A stretch of DNA of 30,885 nt from positions 1 to 30,885 of the forward strand of contig CAYWCX010000009.1 in the NCBI GenBank assembly GCA_964456925.1, written 5' to 3'. This DNA comes from JBAZKK01 sp964456925 (GTDB lineage Bacteria > Omnitrophota > Gorgyraeia > Gygaellales > Profunditerraquicolaceae). Below, piece after piece: positions 7,901 through 14,197 of the stretch; position 1 is the first letter of the stretch; each line of letters starts with the position of its first letter. Position numbers and translations under genes: made by a program. Below the pieces are notes generated by a model. It had not been told where the DNA came from and did no database searches. It saw only the letters and a list, made by a program, of their open reading frames with translations.

Positions 7901-9793
7901 GATTTCAGCGAACTGGGTTCAAAGGCCTCGGCGGCAAAAGAAGAATTAGGGCAGGAAAATATCTCTTTAAGCCAGATTAATGTTTCGCTTGCGGATTTAG
8001 ACAAGCGGAGACTCGCCTTAGACTCGCAGCGGCAGTTCCTCGATGAACTGAAAACCAAATACGAGGATATCGGCGAGTCTATGAATGCGCTGCTGTATCT
8101 GGATAAAATGCCGGGCGAGAAGAGTTCGGGTTTACTGATAAGGATTAAAGAATACCTTGACCTTGACAAGGGCGAAAAGGCGATTGCGGATTTTGCCAGG
8201 GTAAAAATTTCGGGCGAGGCAAAGCCCATGGATTTGGATACCCAAAAAATCAGCGAGCATATTGTCCAGATTGAATCTAAAATTACCGCCCTGAAAGGTA
8301 ATAAAACCAGAAGCGAAGCGCGTATCGCAGGGTTGAATAACAATATCCAGGCCCTGCAGGAGGAACTGCGCAGGCAGGAGATGGTCCTGGTGAACAAGCG
8401 CGCCCAGCATAAAACTGCCCAGGATGAGGCAGGCAAGATAAGCGAGGAAGAAAATATTATTGCCCTGGAGCTGTCGGATGTGGAGGGCTCGCTTTCGCAA
8501 TTACGCGCGGAATTAAATAGTGCGAAGTCTAATCTCGGGCGGCTCGAAAACGAACTTAAAAATTCCGAAGATTTGATTTCCGAAGAACAGAACAAAATTA
8601 ATTCCAACAACCGCCTTAAAGAAGGCGCAATCGTCGCCATCACCCAGACGAAGGCCGAAGTAGAGGCGCTAGGTAAACGCATTATTTCCGACCAGGCTAC
8701 CATTGCGATACTCGACGATACCTACCGTCAGGATAAAGAGGCGCTTCGCAACCAGCAGGAACAGAAGGAGGGCGCGAGCGCCAAACAGTTATCCCTGGAA
8801 GCGGAGATTAAAGATTTAGAAGAGGGCATCGGCAAGGCAACGGAGGATATCGAAAAACAGAAATCCGGACTTAAGGATGTCGAAGCCGGTTATGTCGCGG
8901 TTTTGGACGGCACGAGCGGTATCGTCCAGAAGATAGAACTGGATAAAAAAGAAGTGGATAATATCAAGAATAAACGCTACCAGCTGCAGGTGCAGGCCAA
9001 GGACGTGGAGTTTAAATACCTCGGTATGAAGGAGAGGATTTTGCAGGGGTATAAGGTGGACCTCGATACTTTAGAGGAGGTTCCTTCGGGGCTTGATGAA
9101 AATACGCTTGCGGTTGAAATCCGGACGATGAAAGAAAAATTAGATTCCTACGGCACGGTCAATCTTGTTGCTATTGAAGAATACGACGAGCTTAAGAAGC
9201 GCTATGATTTTCTGACCCAGCAGCAGAACGATTTACTGACGGCCAAGGATTCCCTGCACAACGCCATCCTGAAACTAAATAAGACCACCAAACAGATGTT
9301 CCTGGAGACCTTCCAGAAGGTGAGCGAGGAGTTCCGCAATTATTTCAGGCTGCTTTTTAACGGCGGCGATGCCCGGGTGTTTTTAATTAATGAAGAAGAC
9401 CCCCTGGAATCCGGGATTGAGATTATCTGCCGGCCGCCGGGGAAAAAATTGCAGAACGTGCTTTTGTTGTCGGGCGGGGAGAAGTCGATGTCGGCGATAG
9501 CGCTGGTATTTGCTATCTTCAAGGTTAAACCCGCGCCTTTCTGCGTTTTGGACGAGATAGATGCGGCTCTGGATGAAGCGAATGTCGACCGGTTCGGGAA
9601 ATTATTGCAGGAGTTTACCCGGGAATCCCAGTTTATCGTAATAACCCACAACAAGAAGACCATTGCCAATACCGACGTAATGTACGGCATTACGATGGAG
9701 GAATCCGGGGTTTCCAAGATTATTTCGGTAAAGTTTTCGGAAAGGAGCCCTGCGAGGGATAATAAATCCCAACCCGTAGCAGAGCCGGTTTAA
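4901..9793 (+). CDS. smc: chromosome segregation protein SMC, intein-containing precursor
   Basis: 1630 residues, of which 38-588 are an intein, leaving a 1079-residue SMC. The head is built from the N-terminal Walker A (GPNGCGK, completed by Ser589 after splicing) and the C-terminal LSGGEK signature (Ser1524-Lys1528), Walker B (VLDEIDAALDE, Asp1551-Glu1552) and switch ITHNKKT. Long charged coiled-coil segments fill roughly 745-1050 and 1118-1480. The stretch between them (about 1055-1118) is only some 60 residues, against about 150 for a normal SMC hinge, and no canonical hinge glycine motifs were recognised. SMC compacts and separates chromosomes, usually with ScpA/ScpB (not in this window). 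AAAGGAGAG precedes the ATG. The stop overlaps the convergent diguanylate cyclase stop by four bases. Confidence 0.95.
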   Translation: MYFKKLELVGFKSFCNKTTLQFEPGVTAIVGPNGCGKCLSYDSLVTLSDGSLVKIGELVERALKESGLPEKLDDGLMTLDNRHDIRVLSLNPHTLNIEPRLVYAFIKRKAPEYLLEIKTKSGKRIITTHYHPFFSIKDGQVIDLKAEQLKVGIRIAAPRVIRQVAGSPDLDLLEIFKKFRSEDNVYIPYSEELSDFLTQAMGGSISESEKVAVKSALSGQAINVANFNALLEKAGIKEVPDFVKRLKSRSCGEIKLARGMNTAIARTLGYLISEGRSTKENQVWFVNEDKKIITDFMVNAYKAFEVEAKAFNYKPCAQDVLIFSSVLCEFLEKAFNFRVSAPSKDKAVPPQIFKADENIIREFLSTLFEGDGYICTNKQKNKKAVYFEYATASKELACGVRSLLLRLGVQSVIREKLKAATNAKHKNKKTYYSVYVYGLENALRLADLLRFVGKKSAKLEELKKLHSKSNPNLDLIPEINVVFKKLVQLAGIKVKRFKKTCPKLVSYYENQCLPSRQGLLEALSIVAEHGRISGLARALYDYLKSLAGSDIYWDEVVDIKKVYSKEWVYDLSVPETHNFVAEDIIVHNSNIFDSIRWVLGEQSVKSLRGSEMQDVIFNGTDKKEPLSMAEVSVTFDNKARFFAVEHDEIVITRRLFRSGESEYLLNKTQVRLKDIMDLLLGTGIGAESYSLVPQGKIDMILSSRPEDRRMVFDEAAGITKYKSQKREATRKLEETEQNLLRVNDIITEVKRQIGSLERQANKARRYKELFEELKAREINLATLQKKTLHKQNEDISLQLNNLQAEEDALVANIEKQEAKIADQRQQAQALQESITNIRNEVLNLENTITRNKERIGLSHERIAELEEVKKHLDEQVGQTQSRLKLDEEKLNSVKDEYNGIEKNIEEKTALLKEKEEELNNLNSAIKLSLDNITRAKRGILELAAGLAHAKNEVADFTAKEQIHLARQKRLEIENAKVREEKSQAEANLNDIAEELADLDKDFSELGSKASAAKEELGQENISLSQINVSLADLDKRRLALDSQRQFLDELKTKYEDIGESMNALLYLDKMPGEKSSGLLIRIKEYLDLDKGEKAIADFARVKISGEAKPMDLDTQKISEHIVQIESKITALKGNKTRSEARIAGLNNNIQALQEELRRQEMVLVNKRAQHKTAQDEAGKISEEENIIALELSDVEGSLSQLRAELNSAKSNLGRLENELKNSEDLISEEQNKINSNNRLKEGAIVAITQTKAEVEALGKRIISDQATIAILDDTYRQDKEALRNQQEQKEGASAKQLSLEAEIKDLEEGIGKATEDIEKQKSGLKDVEAGYVAVLDGTSGIVQKIELDKKEVDNIKNKRYQLQVQAKDVEFKYLGMKERILQGYKVDLDTLEEVPSGLDENTLAVEIRTMKEKLDSYGTVNLVAIEEYDELKKRYDFLTQQQNDLLTAKDSLHNAILKLNKTTKQMFLETFQKVSEEFRNYFRLLFNGGDARVFLINEEDPLESGIEIICRPPGKKLQNVLLLSGGEKSMSAIALVFAIFKVKPAPFCVLDEIDAALDEANVDRFGKLLQEFTRESQFIVITHNKKTIANTDVMYGITMEESGVSKIISVKFSERSPARDNKSQPVAEPV
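5012..6664 (+). mobile_element. intein with LAGLIDADG homing endonuclease inside the SMC Walker A loop
   Basis: 551 residues, precursor Cys38 to Asn588. The N-terminal splicing block is CLSYDSLVTLSDGSLVKIGE. Block B is TTHYHPFF (Thr128/His131 region). Two LAGLIDADG helices are visible: LGYLISEGR (268-276) and LFEGDGY (367-373). The C-terminal block is VYDLSVPETHNFVAEDIIVHN with penultimate His587 and Asn588. The +1 extein residue is Ser589. All residues needed for class 1 splicing are present, so activity is likely. The insertion is precisely between Lys37 and Ser589 of the P-loop, a typical intein site in conserved nucleotide-binding motifs. The endonuclease acidic residues (Glu274, Asp371) are kept, so it may still home. 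Confidence 0.95.
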
Positions 9794-10971
9794 GGAAGAT
9801 AACAGCAGGTTTTATTCTTGCCCTGCTTTTTGGCTTCGTAGAGCGCCTTGTCAGAAGAAGAAAGAAGTTCCGCCGCACTCCCGCCGTTTTCCGGAAAAGA
9901 AGCCAGGCCAATGCTGACAGTAAGTTTTTTCTGAGGCAGGATCTCTTCGTGCTGGAAGGTATGCTTCGCGATATCCTGGCGCAGCCTTTCCGCAATCAAA
10001 TAGGCCTCGTTTTTCTCCGTCTGCGGTAATATAATCGCAAATTCTTCCCCGCCGTAACGGCAGACCAAATCCATCTTGCGGGAGCGGGTCTTTAAGAGCG
10101 CCGCCAGTTCCTTAAGGATCTTGTCGCCTGCCTGGTGCCCCAGCGCGTCGTTATAAACCTTGAAGTCGTCGATATCAACCATCATCAGGCTGAGGCGGCC
10201 CTGTACGGCCTTGGTTTTTTCCAGCTCATCCTGGAGGAGATAACGGAAATAGCCGTGGTTCCAGAGTTCGGTCAGTGAGTCGGAATGGGCGCGCACCACC
10301 GTTTTCTCGTAAAGATGCGAATTGTCAATTGCCAATCCCGCCTGGTTAGAAAGCATGATGAGCATCTGCAGGTTGTCCTTGGTAATAGGTTTTCTGGTAA
10401 TGAAGTTATCGGCAATGATAATACCGTTGACCTTATCCTTGGCTTTAAGGGGGACGACCGCGAGTTCGTCGCTTTTTAATAACTGCGCTATCGGGTCCTG
10501 CTGGTAGGCGGCAATACTGTCTTTGTTAAGATGCAGCGGCATACCCTCCAGGACCGTTAGCGCCAACAATCCGCCCTTAGTATCGTGCAGCGGAATTTTG
10601 AGGCGTTTAATCTGCTGGTTAAAGTCGGATTCCATATTATGGTTGGAGCTTTGGTAGGCGCTGATAAGGTCATCCATATCCATTTTGCTGTATTCAATAT
10701 GCTTCCAGATGCGGATGGCATCCTCGCTGCTGTCCGGGCCAATCCCCATTTTTCCTTCGATAATATTTTCTTTTTCGTTTACCAGAAAGAGCATCGCGCG
10801 GTTAAATCCCAGGCCGGTGTGCGCGGTAACGCCGGTAAGAATGATATAGAGGATTTCGTCGAGTTTGAGAGTGGTGCGCATGGCGTTAGATATCTCGTAA
10901 AGGATACCGAGTTCTATGCGGGCGCGCTCCAGCTCTTTTTTTACCTGCTCTAACTGTTTCGCCTCGTCCAT
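9790..10971 (-). CDS. GAF-domain diguanylate cyclase
   Basis: 393 residues. A short N-terminal coiled coil (1-25) leads into a GAF sensor domain (about 30-220), then a GGDEF domain (about 225-393). The active site is GGEEF at 307-311, with metal-binding DIDDF (266-270). The product inhibition I-site RxxD is present (Arg298-Asp301, five residues before GGEEF). It should make cyclic di-GMP from two GTP under control of whatever the GAF domain binds. There are no membrane segments, so it is likely cytosolic. Tail-to-tail overlap with smc is four bases. The start at 10971 is supported by a promoter directly upstream on the same strand. Confidence 0.92.
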   Translation of the reverse strand: MDEAKQLEQVKKELERARIELGILYEISNAMRTTLKLDEILYIILTGVTAHTGLGFNRAMLFLVNEKENIIEGKMGIGPDSSEDAIRIWKHIEYSKMDMDDLISAYQSSNHNMESDFNQQIKRLKIPLHDTKGGLLALTVLEGMPLHLNKDSIAAYQQDPIAQLLKSDELAVVPLKAKDKVNGIIIADNFITRKPITKDNLQMLIMLSNQAGLAIDNSHLYEKTVVRAHSDSLTELWNHGYFRYLLQDELEKTKAVQGRLSLMMVDIDDFKVYNDALGHQAGDKILKELAALLKTRSRKMDLVCRYGGEEFAIILPQTEKNEAYLIAERLRQDIAKHTFQHEEILPQKKLTVSIGLASFPENGGSAAELLSSSDKALYEAKKQGKNKTCCYLP

Positions 10972-10980
10972 AATGCTTCA

Positions 10981-11009
10981 AATGTAGCATATTTTAGCGC
11001 CATTGTCAA
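10981..11009 (-). promoter_or_regulatory. sigma70 promoter for the diguanylate cyclase, near-leaderless
   Basis: On the minus strand TTGACA (11009-11004), 17 bp, TACATT (10986-10981). Only nine bases separate the -10 from the ATG at 10971, so the transcript would begin within about three bases of the start codon. No ribosome-binding site fits in that space. Confidence 0.7.
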
Positions 11010-11017
11010 CCTCCCCG

Positions 11018-11053
11018 TAGAGACGCTTTCCTCGGCAATCCGGACAGTGTCTT
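11018..11053 (+). repeat. 36-nt hairpin repeat, copy C
   Basis: Reads TAGAGACGCTTTCCTC, seven bases, CGGACAGTGTCTT. It folds as a stem of 11 positions with one mismatch and one G-U pair (11021-11031 with 11042-11052), extendable outward by three pairs. It stands alone between the two divergent promoters and matches copy B exactly in both conserved blocks. Confidence 0.75.
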
Positions 11054-11127
11054 TAGTTTCCCCAATCAAAAATTTTTGTTAGAAATGGTCTGTTTTTACG
11101 TCTATTAAAACAGAGGGAGGTGATCGT

Positions 11128-11226
11128 ATGCCTACAGGGCCTAGGGTTTTAATGGAAGGAGGAAAACGTCTCTTAAATAAGTTGACAGTGAGAAGGGGGT
11201 GGGATATAATAAAATACTCTGTTTGA
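11128..11226 (+). CDS. possible 32-residue small ORF or leader peptide upstream of recA
   Basis: An ATG at 11128 follows GGAGGTGATC (11117-11126), an almost full match to the 16S rRNA anti-Shine-Dalgarno sequence, with good spacing. The frame encodes a basic peptide beginning MPTGPRVLMEGGKRLLNK and ends at TGA 11224-11226. A short inverted repeat (TCTGTTTT 11089-11096, AAAACAGA 11107-11114) lies just before it. The recA promoter sits inside the frame, so the peptide and recA would use different transcripts. No family is recognised. It may be a relic of a longer gene or a real microprotein; coding status is uncertain. Confidence 0.35.
   Translation: MPTGPRVLMEGGKRLLNKLTVRRGWDIIKYSV
11182..11210 (+). 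promoter_or_regulatory. consensus sigma70 promoter for recA and the downstream operon
   Basis: TTGACA (11182-11187), exactly 17 bp, TATAAT (11205-11210). The start would be near 11217, with a leader of about 60 nt to the recA ribosome site GAGGAGG. I recognise no SOS box, but LexA sites vary between phyla. Confidence 0.85.
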
Positions 11227-11276
11227 GGTAAATTCCCGAAAAAATCCAGTTTTTTGGTTTTAATGAGGAGGCAATG

Positions 11277-12302
11277 ATGGCTACTACTGAAAAGAAGAAG
11301 GAAGAAGTAAAGAATATATCGGAGCGGCATAAGGCCCTGGAACTGGCATTGATGCAGATTGAGAAGCAGTTCGGCAAGGGCTCGATTATGAAGCTGGGCG
11401 GGGATGTGAAGGTCAGCGTAGAGGCTATCCCTACCGGCGCCCTGACCCTGGATTGGGCTTTGGGGGTGGGCGGACTGCCCCGCGGAAGAGTAGTGGAGGT
11501 GTTCGGGCCGGAGGCATCAGGAAAAACTACCCTTACCTTAACCGTTATTCGTGAGGTTCAAAAAAAAGGCGGGGTAGCGGCTTTTATTGATGCGGAGCAC
11601 GCCTTTGATTCCACCTATGCCAAGATTATCGGGGTTAACCTTGATGACCTTTTGATTTCGCAGCCCGATACCGGCGAGCAGGCCCTGGAGATTGCCGAGA
11701 CCCTCGTGCGCTCCAATGCGGTGGATGTTGTGGCAATCGACTCCGTCGCGGCGTTGACTCCGCGCGCCGAGATTGAAGGCGAGATGGGTGATGCGCATGT
11801 GGGTTTACAGGCGCGCCTGATGTCGCAGGCCCTGCGTAAGCTCACCGCCGCCATCAGCAAATCCCGCACCTGCGTTATTTTTATCAACCAGCTCCGCGAA
11901 AAAATCGGGGTGATGTTCGGTTCTCCCGAGACTACTCCGGGCGGCCGGGCGCTGAAATTTTACGCTTCGGTGCGGCTGGATGTCAGGAGAATCGCCACCT
12001 TAAAGTCCGGCGATACCGTTATCGGCAACAGGGTAAGGGTGCGGGTGGTAAAAAATAAGGTTGCCCCGCCTTTTAAAGAGGGCGAATTTGAAATCCTGCA
12101 TAATGAAGGCATTGCCAAGACCGGTAGCATCGTCGATGCCGGAGTCAACCTCGGCGTGATTGAAAAATCCGGGACCTGGCTTGCATTCGGGGGCGAGAAG
12201 CTCGGCCAGGGCCGCGATGCCAGCATAAAAACCCTCAAAGAAAAACCCAAGTTACAGGATGAAATAGAAAAGGAAATCAGGAAGAAGATTGTTTTGGCTT
12301 GA
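11277..12302 (+). CDS. recA: recombinase RecA
   Basis: 341 residues from ATG 11277. An adjacent ATG at 11274 is also possible, but the GAGGAGG site (11265-11271) is better spaced for 11277. RecA forms the filament on single-stranded DNA for homologous recombination and SOS signalling. Walker A is GPEASGKTT (77-85). The sequence also shows FIDAEHAFD, the Walker B region VVAIDSVAAL, loop-2 context (FINQLREKIGVMFGSPETTPGGRALKFYASVRLDVRR) and the C-terminal domain with KEKPKLQDEIEKEIRKK. Length and motifs are normal and no intein is present, though RecA is a common intein host. It heads a run of 19 closely packed genes. Confidence 0.97.
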   Translation: MATTEKKKEEVKNISERHKALELALMQIEKQFGKGSIMKLGGDVKVSVEAIPTGALTLDWALGVGGLPRGRVVEVFGPEASGKTTLTLTVIREVQKKGGVAAFIDAEHAFDSTYAKIIGVNLDDLLISQPDTGEQALEIAETLVRSNAVDVVAIDSVAALTPRAEIEGEMGDAHVGLQARLMSQALRKLTAAISKSRTCVIFINQLREKIGVMFGSPETTPGGRALKFYASVRLDVRRIATLKSGDTVIGNRVRVRVVKNKVAPPFKEGEFEILHNEGIAKTGSIVDAGVNLGVIEKSGTWLAFGGEKLGQGRDASIKTLKEKPKLQDEIEKEIRKKIVLA

Positions 12303-12324
12303 ACGAGGAGGCGATAATATAGCA

Positions 12325-13746
12325 ATGAGAAGTAAAGTAATATTCTTGAGGTTAGTTTTATTGGCAATAATGGCCGTGGGTTTATCAAGGGCTGAAGCCG
12401 CGCCTGCCCCAGTAACTTCGCAAGAGAGCGGCATTGAAGATGCAGTCATTAATGTTGCCGCTACCGTCGGTAAGGCGGTCATATCCATCAGCACCGAATA
12501 CACCTCTTCGCTTAAGAAGAATAAAAAAATCTATTTCAATGCTCCTTTCGGAAACGATGAATCCCTGCGCCGCTTCTTTGAAGATTTCTTCGGGGAGATG
12601 CCGGAGCAGGAATACCGCCAACGGGGGCTGGGTTCAGGCGTAATCATTGACCCCGAAGGGTACATCCTTACCAACGAGCATGTCATTGCGGATGCGGATA
12701 AAATTACCGTAACCCTTTCCGACGGCAGGGAGTTTAGGGGAGAGGTGAAGGGCAAGGATTCGCGCTCGGACCTTACCGTGATTAAAATAAATGCTGCTAA
12801 CCTTCCCGCAGCGGCGTTAGGCGATTCGGATAACTTACGCATCGGTCAATGGGTGGTCGCGATAGGCAACCCCTTTGCCTTTGCGATGCATAGCCCCGAG
12901 CCTACGGTTACATCCGGCGTGGTGAGCGCCCTGCACCGCTCGCTGGGAAGGAGTTTATCGCGAGGGCGGGAGCGCGATTACAACGATTTAATCCAGACCG
13001 ATGCCGCGATAAATCCCGGAAATTCCGGCGGGCCTCTGGTAAATTTAAAAGGCGAAATCGTAGGCATCAACGTCGCGATATTTTCCACCAGCGGCGGTTA
13101 TCAGGGGATCGGTTTTGCCATACCCATTAATAACGCCAAGAGGATTATCTCGCGGTTAATCGAAGGCAAAAAAATCATTTACGGCTGGCTGGGCGTTACG
13201 GTGCAGGATTTGACCCAGGACTTGGCCAAACATTTAGGGCTTTCCGAAAAAGGCGGGGCGCTGGTAGCCAATGTTCTTAAGGATGGGCCGGCAGATAAAG
13301 CCGGGATAAAAGATGGAGATGTAATCAGAGAGTTTGACGGCCAGAAGGTCGCCAGCGTAAGAGAGCTCTTGAATTTAGTAGGTAAGGCCGAAGTCGGCCG
13401 TAAGGTTAAGGTGGTGGTAATGCGCGAGAAAAAAGAAATGCCTCTTAACGTCCAGATCGGCGAAAGGCCAGAAAATCTCGAAGAATCAGAGGCAAGAGTG
13501 CAGCCGGGCGAATCTAAGAAATGGCGCGGGCTTGAGGTTTCCGAAGTGAAAAAGGGCGTGGTTATCGCTGATGTCGAGCCGGCTAGCGCTGCGGACGAAG
13601 CAGGCCTCATCGCGGGAGAGATAATCCTCGAGATTGATAAGCAGCCGGTGAATAGCCTCGCGGATTACCAGAGGATTATCAAGGCGATTAAAGGGGATTG
13701 TCTGGTTAAGACCTCGCGCGGATTTTTCTTGCTCAAAGGTGAATGA
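12325..13746 (+). CDS. periplasmic serine protease, DegP/HtrA family
   Basis: 473 residues from ATG 12325. An in-frame ATG at 12289 lies inside recA and would spoil the signal peptide. GAGGAGG lies 13 bases upstream, a long spacing. Residues 1-27 form a Sec signal peptide ending AEAA. The trypsin-like domain has His119 (TNEHV), Asp149 (SDLTV) and Ser234 (GNSGGPLV), the full catalytic triad. PDZ1 (about 290-385, YGWLGVTVQDL) and PDZ2 (about 400-470, IADVEPASAADEAGL) follow. It degrades or refolds damaged envelope proteins. Its place between recA and recX is unusual. The stop overlaps recX by eight bases. Confidence 0.93.
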   Translation: MRSKVIFLRLVLLAIMAVGLSRAEAAPAPVTSQESGIEDAVINVAATVGKAVISISTEYTSSLKKNKKIYFNAPFGNDESLRRFFEDFFGEMPEQEYRQRGLGSGVIIDPEGYILTNEHVIADADKITVTLSDGREFRGEVKGKDSRSDLTVIKINAANLPAAALGDSDNLRIGQWVVAIGNPFAFAMHSPEPTVTSGVVSALHRSLGRSLSRGRERDYNDLIQTDAAINPGNSGGPLVNLKGEIVGINVAIFSTSGGYQGIGFAIPINNAKRIISRLIEGKKIIYGWLGVTVQDLTQDLAKHLGLSEKGGALVANVLKDGPADKAGIKDGDVIREFDGQKVASVRELLNLVGKAEVGRKVKVVVMREKKEMPLNVQIGERPENLEESEARVQPGESKKWRGLEVSEVKKGVVIADVEPASAADEAGLIAGEIILEIDKQPVNSLADYQRIIKAIKGDCLVKTSRGFFLLKGE

Positions 13747-14197
13747 AAAATCTTTTGAGAAGGCCAAAAATTACGCCTTCCTGCTTTTAAAATTCCGGTT
13801 GCGCAGCGAAAAAGAATTATTTTACCGGCTTACGCGAAAAAAGTTCGAGCCTGCGGTAATCAAAAAGATTATCGCATTTTTAAAAGAAAAGGGTTTTCTT
13901 GACGACAACGAATTCGCCCGCAGCTGGATAGCCTCGCGCGCAAAGAGGCCTTTTGGGCCGCGCCGGCTGCGCCAGGAATTAAGGCTCAAAGGCGTAGCCA
14001 AAGATATTATTGAGACAGAGTTGGCGAAGATAAGTGCGGTTTACCCGGAAGAAGAGGTTGTGGGCCGGGCGGCCCGCATAAGATTTGAAAAACTGCGCGG
14101 CCTTGAACCGGCTAAGGCCAAAAGGCGCATTTACGAATACCTGCTGCGCCGGGGTTTTTCTCCCGATGTTATCAGGGATGCCTTAGAACAATTATGA
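13739..14197 (+). CDS. recX: RecX-family regulator of RecA
   Basis: 152 residues, starting at GTG 13739 within the end of the protease gene (AAAGG just upstream); no better ATG is in frame. It consists of three-helix tandem repeats typical of RecX: LLLKFRLRSEKELFYRLTRKKF, then ARSWIASRAKRPFGPRRLRQELRLKGV, then RRIYEYLLRRGFSPDVIRDAL. RecX binds the RecA filament groove and blocks its extension. The gene is two positions after recA, with alaS next (ATGA overlap), so the recA-recX-alaS order known from other bacteria is kept apart from the inserted protease. Confidence 0.9.
   Translation: MNEKSFEKAKNYAFLLLKFRLRSEKELFYRLTRKKFEPAVIKKIIAFLKEKGFLDDNEFARSWIASRAKRPFGPRRLRQELRLKGVAKDIIETELAKISAVYPEEEVVGRAARIRFEKLRGLEPAKAKRRIYEYLLRRGFSPDVIRDALEQL

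Noticed and set aside
7390..8703. Long minus-strand open frames opposite the smc coiled coil
   Set aside because: Ser/Leu-rich shadow frames caused by the Glu/Lys-rich coding strand; no ribosome sites or recognisable domains.
11210..11276. SOS box upstream of recA
   Set aside because: No palindrome near the promoter resembles a LexA site I can name, and LexA motifs vary, so none is claimed.
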